DNA of 64,000 nt from the NCBI GenBank assembly GCA_035610835.1, contig CM069447.1:58535048-58599047 (forward strand). Direction: 5' to 3'. Position 1 is the stretch's first letter. Each line of letters starts with the position of its first letter. Under the pieces are notes generated by a model, which had not been told where the DNA came from, made no database searches, and worked only from the letters and a program-made list of their open reading frames with translations. The translations under genes were made by a program, and so were the position numbers. The DNA comes from Ophiura sarsii (Eukaryota > Echinodermata > Ophiuroidea > Amphilepidida > Ophiuridae). Shown here in pieces: positions 22,735 to 36,115 of this stretch.

Positions 22735-24895
22735 ATTGTGCCTTGTCCTGTCCCTTGAAGATTTGTTCCCTCGTCCTAGGCTTACCCTTGGACATGATCA
22801 CAAAGCTACATAATATGTCAGGGGTTTCTGAAATATCAACTTATTAGGCGCATGTATCAGCACGAGGGGGAACACTGACTTTGTAAATCGACTTGGGTAT
22901 GCAAATTCCAATATGATCTGTAAAATAATTGCAATTATTGTACCTCCTAATGTGTAGCATACTATATAAAAACAAGAGTGAGGTTATACTAGTTTGGGAT
23001 GTCCCTTATGACTAGCATGTGTCATTCTTAATACCACTGGCATTGAACATGAATACCACACACACCCCCACCCCAGACACACTTGATTTGTCTTGTGACC
23101 ATTCAAAGCCAAGTTCAATGACCACTTTACCTGCCAACATGTAGACATAACAATAGCTGATCTGTCACCGGTACAAATATAGAGACCCAACCTGTCACAT
23201 TAAAGAAGTGTGAAGAAATGCAACCTCCCATACTATTTGACATGTTGCCAGTGTCTCTTTCTGTGGTATGCTGAACCCTTATAACACATACAAAGCAGAT
23301 TTTTCATAAACTTTTCCTACACGTGTAAAAAATCTTATCTTATAAATTACTGCTTGCCAATATTTGGCATGGTTGTACTTGTTTCAATTTTCATGGTCAT
23401 TACACATACTATGGTCATGACATTTAATAATGTTGGCATTGTTGAAACATTTTTGGAAATGTTGGAATGTCGTCTGCAGACGACTACCTCGTGGAAAGTG
23501 TTATAGAATTTATGCTGATCACCTTAATGAGGATCTTCTTAAACATTTGCCAAACAAGTCCTTGGGTATTTATAACACTATCACTCTGCCCTTATATCCA
23601 CTAAAAATATTACAGCCTCCTACACATATCATGACTCAATACAACCAAGTTAATGGATGTGGCTATTAGTATGTACAGTTTTCCCTTGGGACTGTAGTCA
23701 ACATGATATATTAGCTAGCTGAGCTGTCCCACATATCGAACTGTGAAGACATGCTAGCTAGCTAAGCTGTCACACATATCAAACGGTAGCTGTCACATAC
23801 ATGCAATATAGAACGGTAGTGCTGTGCTATTAGTGCGTTGGAGTACTCCTCGCTACGCTCGTCGACACTCTTACTACTACTACTACTAATACTATGGGCG
23901 TATACATATTAATGTTCCTTGATGAAACGACACGGGAACTGCAACATGTATGTACAGGTCGTGCGCAAAATAGTATAACTGGCGTCAATGCGTTTACAAA
24001 AATATTCCTAGTTCACACTGATTTGCAGCTGACAGAGTATGACCGTATAATGTTTCAATTTCCTGACAGTTATTGATGTCTTTTAAATTAATTTTTGTCC
24101 AGTAGAAGATGTTCTATATATAATATGACCGGCCAAGTGTTGGCTAGCGTACTGTGCGTCGGCATGTCATTTATCGCAATTGAATTATATCAACATACTT
24201 ATAGGTAAGTATATTTTTAAAACGCCACATGTCACTATGGCATAGATTTTATTCGTGTTGGCGGATCTTGTTTATTTGAAATTTACTTAATATTAAAATA
24301 CAAAGTAGGAATTATATGTAGTTAATGTACAAGTTCATTTAGCATTTTCACCATTTGTGGAGGTGTTTTGCGCATGTGTTTCTAGCACATTCAGGATTCA
24401 AGATACATCTTCAGGATAGTCTTTCGTGTAGTCACTTCCTTAGTTTGCAATACCCCTTCGGCGATGTCATTCTCAATTGAAACATGAGTGTACTCTCAGT
24501 TCGATCGCTATGTCTACGCATGAGTATAGATAAATAATACGTCTAATAAACTTTTCAAATGTCACATGTACTTCAACTGAAAGAACGTAATGGCGCAAAT
24601 ACGTCGCAAATGGAATGTTGAAACGAAGATAGAATATACATTACTATTATCCAAGAGTTCATTACGACTTCATTACATTATGCACATGCTGTTATAATAC
24701 CCAAGTCGTTGACCAATCAACAAAAGTGTTGATAAATGCACAATTGAGTTAGGCAGATTGTACTAATGATGAAAATTGTTTAAAATGTGTCATTAGGCAT
24801 ATATCAAGGCACATTTCACTTATCCCCAACCTAATTCTATCCAACAGTTACTGCTCCTGTAGGAATTCACCTGCACTATTCATGTTGCTATTTAA
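22735..24895. other. Intergenic, minor repeats only
   Basis: No gene is supported. AGCTGTC(A/C)CACATATC(A/G)AAC is repeated at 23719-23790, and a short (TAC)n run lies near 23870. The segment 24440-24600 is a diverged direct copy of 16980-17150. Confidence 0.5.
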
Positions 24896-25005
24896 CATAT
24901 CGTCAGCCTGCTTCGATAATTGACTAACTCACTTTTCATACTTTTGTTGTTTTCTAAGAACTAGAAAAACGAGTTAAGCAATTATCGAAGCAGGCTGACG
25001 ATATG
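24896..25005. repeat. Hairpin element, 27-bp perfect arms
   Basis: 24896-24922 (CATATCGTCAGCCTGCTTCG...) is the exact reverse complement of 24979-25005. Imperfect pairing continues inward for about ten bases (ACTAACTC/GAGTTAAG). At 110 bp it has the size and form of a small MITE; no flanking duplication was identified. Confidence 0.9.
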
Positions 25006-27104
25006 CAACTAAATCGTCGAATATATTGAAAATCAAACGAAATTGAACCAGATTATGCTCCGTTTTAGTTCTCTCTGACTTTGGAAGGTCTTTCTGAAAC
25101 TCAAAACTGTTCGAAAACACCAGGATTCGGGTAAGGCTTCCAGGTATATCGGAATTTAGAGAGGGTGGATACGCGGGTATTAATTGAATTGGGCAGTTTT
25201 TTGAAGATTATTGGTGGACGATTATATTGATATACTGTGTGTCGATGGGGTTTCTAATCAAGTTGAAAGTGCCTTGGTTTAAATTGTGTGTCACATCTAG
25301 ATAGTACAGGTTAGTGTTCGCTGAGATTTTTAGTCCGAAGTCTTAGGTAAATTTTGAGGAAAAAAAGGCGTCATCATTTGACATATAGATGATTGTTTGA
25401 TATGTATGGTTTCACACCACCAAATACATCTCCCATAGGTTTACACGTGAAATGCACAATTTTAAAATGGATATTTCTCGACGTTATAGGAAACTGGTAT
25501 CTTGAAATTTCATTTCAATTTAAAGATGAAAGCCATGACTACCAACTCAACAACTCATATATGGGGGGTAACCGGCATTTTTTTGAGCTAGAGCCTTTTC
25601 AAAAAGTACGACTTGGGTTTTCCTGGTCACACGCAATTGTTGATTTAGATGATGGCGTCAGCTACCGGAAATGACCTGAACACAAATGTCTCTGTTAAAA
25701 TATTATTTGTTTGGACCTGAAGAACGGTGATGTGTCTGTCAAATATCACACTATATTAATTTCGCCATAACATGTAATAAATACCCTAATTTTAAACTGT
25801 AATTTAGAATAGGTCTCCTGTTTCGGCATAGAAACGGGCCGGTTTTGGAATATTGCCTCAAAGGGGGCAGGACCAGACGTGATTTAGTCCAGCCAATCCG
25901 CATCTATGCAATTGTTGGTTCCCATTGTGACATCGATTGGTTTTTCGCGGCGAGTGTAAATGCTGTACTCAACGTTCACCTTCGTTAAGAATGGTGACAT
26001 CACAGGTATCATCTACTAACAATATTGTAGTTTCCTATCAGTATTTTGAAACAGTGTCGTCGTATTCAATTCCATTAAGGTTGGGCTACAAAACTACGCA
26101 TTGCTCGTGCCGCGTATACGTGACTTACACTTACGACGTGTACGCACCCCTGTTCCATTCAAATATGGCTTACCAGTGGGACGTCGATTGGATTTTTCGC
26201 CATTAAAAAAGAAAAGACTTGCTGCGAATGCAATAGTATGTCTTCATCCGATTTTGAAAAAAAGGAGACGGATTTCCTGGCAAATAATAGACATGTATAT
26301 GGCTTAATGGTGTAACGGTTCGGTGATCGAACCCTTATTGATACACACCTGAATGCTGACACGACGTGATTCCCAAAAGGTGTCTATATGGTTAACAATG
26401 CAAAGCTATAAGAAGACGCATCAGTATTTTCCAGAGCACTTTCAATTCGATCAATATTGCGTTCACAAGGGACCCGCATACACGAAATACAATTTCAGAA
26501 CAATTACATCCTGCTTAACGTCGCGTTTTGCTTTCAATGACAAGCCATGCAAATACACGCTCAGTGGCTTTCGCTCAATGTTGAAGACGTAAGCCCTCAG
26601 TTTACTATAAGAGGGAGACAACGACCTCCGAAGCACGAGGCGCACTAGGTTGGTTTCCTTCCGAGAGTGTAACTTTACGGATGGGAGATTTTACAGATGA
26701 CACGGGACAATGTATTAATATACGGTCATATTGTGTGTTGGTTAAGTGTGCATTTCTTATCTAAAGGCTTGTCATTTGACGTTGCAACTGTATAGTCTTA
26801 CAAACGTAAACTGCTCACAAAAAGTATCGAAACACTATTAACACACGGGGGTGGGGGTTCTCCCATATATATGCACGACTACTCGTTTGATTAACTACCG
26901 TTAGGTTTCGGGGTAGATGTTGTCGTATCACTGTGCTAATTATTTGCATACACTTTTTATCTGTAGTTCCGGTATCACCTTGGCTTTGTATTCGTAATAA
27001 AGATATGAAGATTATCGAAGAGTGTTCATCTTATCTCCAGGTGACACGTGTGTGTCCAGGCGGGCTGTCATTTACGCAGCAAAACGTTTAATTTTTGCAA
27101 GCTT
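25006..27104. other. Intergenic; unrecognised short ORFs
   Basis: A 93-aa plus-strand frame at 25393-25674 and others at 25937-26592 have no recognisable domain. CGGTGATCGAACCC near 26320 is the reverse complement of a tRNA-type B box, perhaps a SINE scrap. Otherwise nothing. Confidence 0.45.
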
Positions 27105-27175
27105 GCACCCTTAGCTAAGTAGTATAGGCGGCGGACTGCCACACTGGCGACACGGGTTCGATCACCGGCGCCGGC
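27105..27175 (+). ncRNA. tRNA-like SINE head, copy 1
   Basis: It starts GCACCCTTAGCTAAG, then GGCGGCGGACTGCCAC and GGGTTCGATCACC, i.e. a diverged A box and a good B box at tRNA spacing. The acceptor stem does not close properly. The sister copy lies 213 bp downstream, which argues for a tRNA-derived SINE family rather than a tRNA gene. Confidence 0.6.
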
Positions 27176-27317
27176 GATGACTGTTTTTTTCTCCCAATGC
27201 TGACCCGTTAGTTTCCGCTGATAGTTCTGTTCTATTCCAAAAGAAAACACGCCGCTTAGGGTTAGTTTATGAGACCACTTTGCAAATGTTCATTTAACCA
27301 TTATGGTCTTGCAGGTT

Positions 27318-27389
27318 GCACCCTTAGCTCAGTTGGATAGGCGGCGGACTGCCACCCATGCGATACAAGTTCGATCCTCGGCGCCGGTG
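27318..27389 (+). ncRNA. tRNA-like SINE head, copy 2
   Basis: A better-preserved copy: GCACCCTTAGCTCAGTTGG (canonical A box), GGCGGCGGACTGCCAC (a loop that would read GCC as anticodon) and AGTTCGATCC (B box). The 3' acceptor strand pairs only partly with the 5' end. The unrelated sequence after the head is the presumed SINE body. Confidence 0.6.
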
Positions 27390-27749
27390 GTGCCTGTTTT
27401 TGATCCGCCCAAATGTGGCACATTTGTTGACCCAAAAACGCGGAACCGGGATATGGGTTAAGAGGAACCGCAATGGACTGATCATCTGATAGCGGCACCT
27501 GTTATGCTATTGGCTTCGCTGTGATATACCGGACGTTAGTTTAAGTAAATGCTCCTCAAAACATATCAACAAAAAACATTTACGGGTAAGTTGTTCGATT
27601 ATCAAACTTGCCATCTTAACAAGTGACATATATTGATCGCGATTTCTTCGTGTATAGATGAGGATGAAATTAGAAAGAAATTAAATTTACACGATGGCGT
27701 GCGAGATATTTGTCACTACTCTGGATCCGAATTAGCTACGATGTAACTT
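27390..27749. other. Intergenic, presumed SINE body and flank
   Basis: About 360 bp with nothing beyond the possible continuation of the tRNA-like repeat. Confidence 0.4.
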
Positions 27750-28881
27750 ACGACACGAAGCATATAACCATGTATGGCAATAACTTTAATATTATATTTC
27801 ACTTCGTTGCCTGCACCTCAATCGAAAGATTATTACCTTTCCTGAAATGGTATATTTGAACAAATGCATACATTTAATATACTACATGTATAGCAGTTTT
27901 GTATCTACCTGTTCTCATATATAACATTTTGCTCGAAATTCGCTAGTAGCATGTAGATGGACAATATGTCGGAAGTATGCCATCATCCTTCTAAACTGAA
28001 AAAATGATCCAACTATATATTTTTACTAATTTCGATTATAAATGTTACATTCATGAAAGTTCACTTTGATCCAATATCTATTCGAATATCAAGGCGCGCT
28101 ATCGGAACAAATATCCCTGAGGACAACCCACATCATTGTCTATCATTGCACGCTTTAGGCTGCAATGATAGAGCCTTTATAGTCGTCAAATCAGTTCTTA
28201 CGGTTTGACAAGCGTACTGTATTTGTCATTTCATTGGACACATCCTTGAAGTAGTCGATGACAGTGCGCTTTTATTAAGTGTTATTTCATTGACTAGGCT
28301 ATGGGCTTAATTGTTCATGTTTGTTCAATATTTAATACGTAATCTGAGATCGCACAATGGTAGAACAATTACGTCAGTTTATTGAACTATCATTTAGCAA
28401 CTCACCCTTCGTTTAAGCTCTAAATTCGTAAATGCGTGGAAGAAAAAAATAAGTCGGGGAGTTATGAACGCATCCTTCATAATTGATCAATAATTATCCA
28501 ATACTATTTCTATTCATTGTGATAATTAAAGTTAAATTCATGAAAGTGCACTTTAATCTAATAACTATTCGATAACTATGGCGAGATATCGTTACGTATA
28601 TCCTGTGAATATTTCACATATTTAGTTGTCTATCAGTCTACGCCTTGGCCTGCAATGATAGATATAGCTAAATAGTCGCCAAATTAGTTCGTAAGGTTTG
28701 CACTGTATTGAAATCACAGGGGACACACATCCTCGTAGTAGTGGACGATAGTGCGCTTTGTTAAGCTGTATTTCAGAAATTAATTGCTTAATGGTTCATG
28801 TTCTTTCAAAATTGTACAGGCCAACATAATCTCACAATGATAGAAACAAATCATGTTATTAAACTACCATTTAACAGTTTA
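27750..28881. repeat. Diverged tandem repeats, ~0.5-0.6 kb unit, copies 1-2
   Basis: Landmarks recur in order: TTGCTCGAAATTCGCTAG, CATAATTGA(A/T)CAAT, AATTAAAGTT(A)AATTCATGAA, ATGGCGAGATATCG, GCAATGATAGA, TCGCCAAATTAGTTC, GACAGTGCGCTTTTATTAAG and ATAATCTCACAATGATAGAA. Copy 1 covers about 27780-28395 and copy 2 about 28396-28870. The array then breaks at a GGGGTCATTTTGACC-rich insertion and resumes at about 31070. Confidence 0.8.
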
Positions 28882-29571
28882 CACACTAAAACCTAATGGG
28901 TCATTTTTCCGGGGTCATTTTGAATCAACCCCGTTTTGGGCCGTTTTGACCCATAATGGGGTTATTATTGTTATAGGATGACCGCGATCGTATGGTTATT
29001 TTGACCACGGTGAACGTTGTCAAAATCTCTCGGGGTCATTTTGCCGATGCCGATACCGTGGCGTTTTGATACCGAAGTATTGACTATCCGTCTCAAACAT
29101 AAGCTATGGAAATCTAAAATCAAGATTGAGCATTAAGATAAAATAAAATATGTTTGCATTATTATGAAATAAAGATAATGATGTGACCAACTGCAGCCCA
29201 AGTTTTCAACTTTATAATGATTTGCACTTCAGTACTATTTGACACACGGTGTGCATTGGCTTCTTTAAAATTAACACCATGGAAAGTAGATTTCGTAATG
29301 ATGTATATATCCATTTTATTAATGATTAATTCAAGACGTCACTCACTTAGTGATTGTTCACAAACCAGATACATGCATTATATTGATGAAGTAAATTAGA
29401 AGCGTATGCAAACAGCAACATAAAATGGTGTTTGAAACAATCTATTTCTAAATATCATTATTAATTGTGTGTTTCATTTTAATTTGACCCAGTAATTAGG
29501 TTAATTTGACCCAGTAATCGGGTTAATTTGACCCACAGTACACGTACCTTGCCTTACCACTTTTGAAATGT

Positions 29572-29615
29572 AAAATAAGCTGTCAATTAACATTTGTGAA
29601 TTGACAGCTTATTTT
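29572..29615. repeat. Perfect hairpin, 17-bp arms
   Basis: AAAATAAGCTGTCAATT (29572-29588) and its exact reverse complement (29599-29615) are separated by 10 bp. Confidence 0.9.
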
Positions 29616-29739
29616 GCTACAGGGCATGTAGCAACCATGGAGCTATCTCCAGCTTGATTGAAATCCTTGAGTCGCACATGTCTGGAACTTGCATGGTCAA
29701 GAGGGAGTCTACATATTGTCACTTTTACCTTCTTCAATT

Positions 29740-30210
29740 ACCCACATTGGGCTCATTTTAAAGCTAAAATCTTCTCTTAAGTATGCTATATCTTAAATAG
29801 GACTAGATTTTATAACAAATTCAAGTTCAAAGTTTGAATTTCTTAACCTAACAACTCTCAACAGACGGGCTTTGGGCTCATAGTTCAATCCACCCATGAT
29901 CCACCTAAGAATTGGCGAACCAAACTCCTACTGACCACATGCTGAGTGACCTTTAGCCATGGTACAATCTACACTATTGCCTGGGTGTTGCCCTCAACCT
30001 CTTAAGTAGCTACATTGGGCTATTTTATAAAACTAAAGTCTGCTCTATGGATACTATATTGCGACTTTTTAAAAATATGAACTTTTGATTTACCAAATCT
30101 TCAAATAGCACTAATTTATATGACAAATTGAAGTTAAAAGTTCGAATTTCTTTCCACAACAACTTTTAAAAAGTAACACTTTGGGCTTCTAGGATTGTCC
30201 AATTTTAATT
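29740..30210. repeat. Dispersed repeat family, two tandem ~275-bp units
   Basis: Each unit reads GGGCT(C)ATTTTA..., CT(T/G)CTCT, TATACTATAT-like, GAACTTTTGAT-like, then AATTTCTT..ACAACAACT. Copies in the same orientation lie at 54060-54350, and inverted copies at 60350-60880. It is non-coding. Confidence 0.65.
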
Positions 30211-31069
30211 GAATCTAAGCATTGGGTAAAATGTTAACATTTTCTTTCAGTTAATATTAGCTAACTTTGTTATTATCCAATGGAATTTTCTCGTTCGACC
30301 AGCAAACAACATGAACATCGACACATTATTTCCATCATTGCCAGTTTGATCAAAAACAAAACAAAATACAAATTCCCATAGACAACTTTTGAACTTCAAG
30401 TACACCAGCCGAAACAGACCTCCCCAAGCTCATAGAGCCTCGGGCCGTTCTTGGGATTGCGGTGGAAATGGTACTCTGTGCTCTGGCAAGACACAGGTGG
30501 GGGCATAATTATGTCCTTTGCAGTCTTTTTAATTGCACTACATGTAGTTCTACAGGAAATGTATTACCGTCGTTTCAATCTAAAAGACGGTTACTGGATT
30601 CTTATTTGACAAGGCGAAGTACGTGTAATGAGTAATTGGGTTAATTTGACCCAGTAATTGGGTTAATAACCACATAATATGGTTATTAAGTAACCCATAC
30701 AAAAGGGGTCGTTTCATTCCGACCACAAAATGGGGTTATATTTTGACCACTGTGCCAAAGGGGTCATTTCATTTGACCCAAAATGGGGTTATATTTTGAC
30801 AACAACGGGGTTACTTTTTGACCAAGTACGGGGTCATTAGAATAACCCCGACCAATTGGGTCATTTTGACCCCGTTCGGGGTAGTGTGCATAGTTGATAC
30901 CGGAAACGGGGTCAAAAATGACCACGTCGTTTAAAGGGCACTGAGAGATAAGACTTCGAGTGCTCCCTCAATGTTGTTTGAAATCAGGATTTTTTTGAAC
31001 TTACGTAATACTTATAGCAATACCATCTAAAACCGTTTACTTAATTTATGTAAAATTATAACAAGTTTG

Positions 31070-31440
31070 TCATATTTATTGAACTAGCATTACAACTCAC
31101 TTCATCATGAAGTTATAATTCGCTAGTAGTATGTTGATGTAAAATATAAATCGCGGAGTTATGAACGCATCTTTCATAATTGAACAATTATCCAATAATA
31201 TACTTTTTCTATTAAGGCTATTTTGATAATTAAAGTTCATGATAAAGTGCACTTTGATCCAATAACTATTCGAATATCATGGCGAGATATCGTGACGTAT
31301 TTACCTAATAACAATTCACAGCATTTTCAATCGTACGCATTGGGCCGCAATGATAGATAGAGCTTAAAATGTAAATTGTCGCCAAATTAGTTCTTACGGT
31401 TTGACAAGTACATGTATTGTCATAACAGGGGAATACAAGG
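31070..31440. repeat. ~0.5-kb repeat, copy 3 (5' part)
   Basis: TTCGCTAGTAGTATG, CATAATTGAACAATTATCC, ATGGCGAGATATCGTGACG and TCGCCAAATTAGTTCTTACGG appear in the same order as in copies 1-2. It is cut off at about 31440 by the next insertion; the missing end lies at 33125-33260. Confidence 0.8.
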
Positions 31441-33124
31441 TGAGTCAAAGTACAAAAGTTTGTCAAATTATTTATTATTGCTAATTAGCTTTCAAAAGCA
31501 TTTTAGTTGGTTACAATTGGTTGAGGAAAACATGTTTTATGCCTATTCAAATACAAGTGTACACTTAAAAGCCGAACAAGATTTGTAAAATTTCTCTAAC
31601 AAGCTCTTTTGAATGTTACAATTGAATAATGGCGCACACTCTAATCCCATCTGTTGAACTAACGAAATAATGACATTGTTTGTCATTATTTTGCATTAAA
31701 TGTATGAAAGTAATATCGAAGCAACTTTGTTTTGTCTTAATTCATTAGCTATCGTGTGTCATGCATGTAGCCACTTATCATATATAGCGTGCGTCAATAG
31801 TTTGTTCTGTTTCTTAATGCATTAACTTTACCAAAATAGTCATACCAGGATAACGGTACCATGAAATGTTGTCATTATTTTGCTGACAACAGTGTAAATA
31901 AATGCAGCTATTGATTGCCTTCCTATTTTAAATAATGATTTTATTTTGAGTACATTTTTTTTTTTATTCACCCTCTAGTCAACCAGGGTCCGAATTAAGG
32001 GGGAAAACTGGTTGCCCAGCCGACAACCTAGCAGCAAATTGTTGTTGTCGCCGTGAGACGTTACAGTGTAATAATACTGTAAACAAATATGATAGTAATT
32101 TAAAACATGGATATGTAACTCATAACTAGTAATCACATTCACACCAAACATTCCGTTTCGCAGTTTCATCATCATCATCATCTTGTTATTTTTAAAATGT
32201 TATTCTTTCAGTTTGGGAATTTTCTTTTGTAGGAGCTATACTAAACATATTGAGATTGAGAATCTCGACCTCAGAAAACTTGTGAACTGGAATGTACATG
32301 TACTTGATATAGATATTTTTATCACATGATATAAGTGTAAATGTTGAGTTGACAATACTTCAAATTGGGTTATATATTGCAACTGTTTTACCTTAAAAAG
32401 TACCTGTGAGTAGGGTTAGGGCTGCTTTATATTTTGATTCGTCGTTTTAGTAGCTTGAGAGCGTAAATAGCCAGTCACACGTAACGAAATAGAGATAATA
32501 TATCGATAAACACTTATGCGAATTACTACATGTACATTGCATTACTGCTGGTACAGACTATGGCTACCATGCGTACGGTATCAATAGGATACATGTACAA
32601 ATAAAGGCCCAAATGATATCATGAAAGTACGATGAATGTCGATGATTAGATGGATATTTTCCGTAGTGAAACTTGAATTATATTAGAATGTAGCTGTTGA
32701 TTTTGTTTCATTCACAGTTCTGTGAAATATTTAAATTTCATATGTTTACTTCTAGTAAGACGTTTTATGTTCCCATCCCTTAACACTTTTGGACCTGTGA
32801 TTTTGACATTTCGCCGGTAAGAAATCATCTAAAATGTTGTCAACCGCTGACTAGGCCTAAGTGGTCAATGTTCAGGGTTATGGAGGTTAGTTTATGCCTT
32901 TGGGTCATAATTATGTATTTTAATCTCTTTTAATTGGACCACATAGTGGTAAATAGACACATCCTTAGATGATTTATTACCGGCGAAATGTCAAATCACC
33001 GGTCCAAAAGTGTTAAGGGAATGGGAACATAATGAGTTGGTTGCCCGCCGGACAACTGGAAAAGTGAAATTTGGTTGTCCGTGGCTAATTTTAGTTGTCA
33101 CCGCAACTGATCATCCTCTCAATG
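31441..33124. mobile_element. ~1.7-kb insertion splitting repeat copy 3
   Basis: The sequence is absent from the other copies of the ~0.5-kb repeat, so it is an insertion by comparison. It holds a MITE (32765-33032) and two related GGTTGCCC...GACAAC blocks near 32010 and 33040. No protein is encoded and no clear terminal repeats were seen, so the class is unknown. Confidence 0.5.
32765..33032. mobile_element. MITE-like element, ~68-bp inverted arms
   Basis: The left arm 32765-32832 (TTATGTTCCCATCCCTTAAC...) matches the inverted right arm 32964-33032 with few differences, including CACTTTTGGACC and GACATTTCGCCGGTAA. The ~130-bp spacer is unrelated. No transposase; flanking duplication not resolved. 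Confidence 0.8.
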
Positions 33125-34165
33125 CGAACGCTGCAGTGAACGACAGTGCGCTTGTATTAAGTTTTATTCCAGAGAGTAGTTAGGAGCCTAACATATACTT
33201 TTCAATGTTGAACACATAATCTCACAATGATAGAAAAAACACACCATTATAACTGTGTTTAGTTTAAAGGGAATGGCCTGCAGACCCATGCATATTGCTA
33301 GACTAATGGTCCGTTCATTCTCCCATCGTTGGGCTTTGTCCGACGATCTCGACGGATATTGTTACGCGACATATTAAGCAACTTTGATCCCCCGACGTTG
33401 CCGGACTTTGGTCGCATGCACAGCTACCAACTGACCATATACATATGTACACGTAAATAAAAATATCTCGTCACTAGCATGTTTATATGACACATAAGAT
33501 GTGATTGAAGATGCAGCTAGAAAACACCATAGGCCTATAACCAAATACGGTAATATAACAATGACCAGATTTAGATTACTGCCTGCACTAAATCGAGAGA
33601 TTATTACCTTCCCTGAAATGGTACATCGACCACAGTTTATGAATCTACTATAATAGCAGTTTATTATTCACTTGTTCGCATCATGTCCTCATGCACTGCT
33701 CTTTGCTCGAAATTTGCTAGTAGTTTGTAGATGGACAAATATGTCGGGAAGCGTGCAATCATCCTTCATAATTGAACAATATTATCCACCAATATCATAT
33801 TTTATTCATTTTTGATAATTAAAGTTAAATCCATGAAACAGCATTTTGATCCCATGTCATGGCGAGATATCGCCACGTATTTCCCTAAAGAGAATTCGCA
33901 TCATCGACTATTAATTGTACTCCTTGGGCAGTAATGATATTTAGTTTGATAGTCGCCAAATTATTTCTTACAGTTTGACAAGTGCACTGTATTGTCATGA
34001 CAGGAGACACAATGTCATCATACTAGTCTACGACAATTATTATAGTGCGCCTATATTAAGTTTTAATTCAGAGAATAGCTTGGTGCTTAAAGTATCATGT
34101 TCAATGTTGAACACATAATCTCGCGATGATAGAAACTATATATCATAGTGTTTAGTTAAAGGTAA
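33125..34165. repeat. ~0.5-kb repeat, end of copy 3 and copy 4
   Basis: The end of copy 3 (GACAGTGCGCTTGTATTAAG, ATAATCTCACAATGATAGAA) lies at 33125-33260. After about 280 bp of other sequence, copy 4 spans about 33540-34165 with the full landmark order, including GAGATTATTACCTTCCCTG shared with copy 1 near 27825. Confidence 0.78.
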
Positions 34166-34364
34166 GGACCTGCAGAGCCCAAGGCGAATTGATTAACTTA
34201 TTTATATCACGGCTTTGTAGAAGAAATTATAATGTTACGATTGTAAACTTTGCCATTTGTTACATGATCCACTGAAAGACTAAGGCGACATAAATGTGAT
34301 AGTTATAACGATGTTAACGAAGCAATAGTAGATCAGATGGTACCGTAACTAACATACTAGTGAT

Positions 34365-34610
34365 TTGAATTGGTCGAATTTGCAAGAACGACGAAGGAAC
34401 ATCCGTCTATCAATCATGTATAAAATTCATGCAAATGATATAGCAATCCCAATTCCAGATCATATTCAACGTCAAACTACAACGACTACTAGACAATATC
34501 ACCCAAAGAAATTCCGACTAGTCAAAGCATCCAAAAATGTGTATAAATACAGTTTTTTTGCAAATACCATATCAGAGTGGAACAACCTCCCTTCATCCGT
34601 CTTAGATTAA
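34365..34610 (+). pseudogene. C-terminal fragment of a non-LTR reverse transcriptase
   Basis: The 81-aa frame carries the conserved end of LINE RT proteins: W.NLQERRR..RLSIMYKI, a TR..HPKKFR block, and YKYSFFANTISEWNNLP, followed by a stop. These residues lie after the thumb in several CR1/jockey-group LINEs. Nothing of the catalytic palm is present upstream, so this is a strongly 5'-truncated copy. The family differs from both other LINE types in the window, whose C-termini read QGPLLWN or LWNNIP. Confidence 0.75.
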
Positions 34611-36115
34611 AAAACCATTGAAAGTTTCAAAACCGGTGTAAATAAGCATGTAACGTAGATTAAGTTAATTTGGTCTGTCTCATCATTCGCCATTTTGTTT
34701 TTCTCAATTAGATGTTGCTTTAAGCAATTTTTATTGAGTATTGATTTAGATTTAGATAGAATATGAAAGTACAGAAATTTACTTATCAGGCATCAATTAA
34801 CACATTAAAGAATTGTGTTATATTCAGAAGCCATATAATCGAGAGTACAGTTTTAACCGAAGTCTTTAATGATAATTATAATATGCCATATAAATGCATG
34901 AACTTGGTTGATGAACATCACTGAAAACTGAAATTATTGATTTTGTTTTGTTTTTATATGAATATATTTGTATGTATTTTATTATGTTATATATATTATA
35001 TTCATCACAATACAATTATACGTTATAGATAAATCCTTCAGATAAAAACACAACTGTGCTATGTATTAACAAATTATCATCTTAATATTCATACAATCCC
35101 GTTCGTTATAACATGAGTTGCTCAGAAAAGAAAAACATCATCATTGTGTGTCAATTGAAGGTTGACCATGAGATTTACCTTGAATCAGTGGCGATGGACA
35201 TGTAAACAGTGTTGGGGTTTTGTAGGTTTGAGCAATCCGCAATTTATACACATTTCCGTAATTGTTGATGTCATTATGCGTAACCGTTAAGGGGATTTAA
35301 CGTAATAATATGACATTTATCAAACGCTGTAACCTTTATAAAAGTATACACTTTTGGAAAGGAGATGAGTCAGAGAATCCATTTCTGGTATCAAATTTCA
35401 CTACAAATTCAGATTTTTTTAGCATTTTGACACAAACAAAATCACTTTTTTTGGCTAACATGTTTTGGGAAAACGTAACAAAATCAGTTGTTGGTAAAAA
35501 ATGCCGAAGTTGCACCAAATCATCTAAACTCTAAAGACACTTCTCTAAGATCATTTTTACATGAAAATATTTAGTTTTTAATTATTCACCAAAAAAAGAT
35601 AAAACATTGCATTTTTTGGAGAAAAACAAGTTACAGTACTTGATGAATGTCATTAAATTAGAGTTAAACCACCTTTCCTTCATGGATTTCCCTGTTGCAA
35701 GAAGGAAAAAAATAAACATAACTACTGTAAAATCGTAACTTCAGAGTTTACACGTCCCTGAACAGAATGAAGCTACTTATGAATTTCAATCAGATATGCA
35801 TCGAGTCACAATACAGAAAGTCCTATCTTGCGTCACAATTATTACCGTGATCTTGCATACAAATAATGCAGATATCCGCGTTGCGTTCCGCTCATTTAAT
35901 TCAAGTCTTAATATACTCAATATTATCTGATTTCATGCATCGTTCATTCAAAAGATGATAATGCGTTGATAACTTCACGAACTTAGATAACTGCGTAACA
36001 TACATGTAGACGCCCCATTAACTTCCAAATCCTATGCGAATACATAACAAATACAATTGCCGTACTTACACTATGCTGTATCAAGGGGCAGATCCGTTTT
36101 TACACTTGATCTGAA
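34611..36115. other. Intergenic, nothing recognised
   Basis: About 1.5 kb of AT-rich sequence. A 74-aa ORF at 35310-35534 shows no recognisable feature. Confidence 0.5.

Larger units (their letters stand above)
28882..30888. mobile_element. Candidate fold-back-like insertion with GGGGTCATTTTGACC arrays
   Basis: The segment interrupts the ~0.5-kb repeat array. It is bounded by CACACTA (28882-28888) and TAGTGTG (30882-30888). Next to each end are clusters of GGGTCATTTTGACCC-like and TGGGGTTAT-like units (28895-29060 and 30630-30888). Further TTAATTTGACCCAGTAAT copies lie at 29480-29540 and 30635-30660. The motif is itself nearly palindromic, so arm polarity is not clear. No protein is encoded. 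Boundaries and class are inference. Confidence 0.5.

Noticed and set aside
27318..27389. Functional tRNA-Gly(GCC) gene
   Set aside because: A and B boxes and a GCC loop are present, but the acceptor stem fails to close and a sister copy nearby shows it is a SINE-like repeat.
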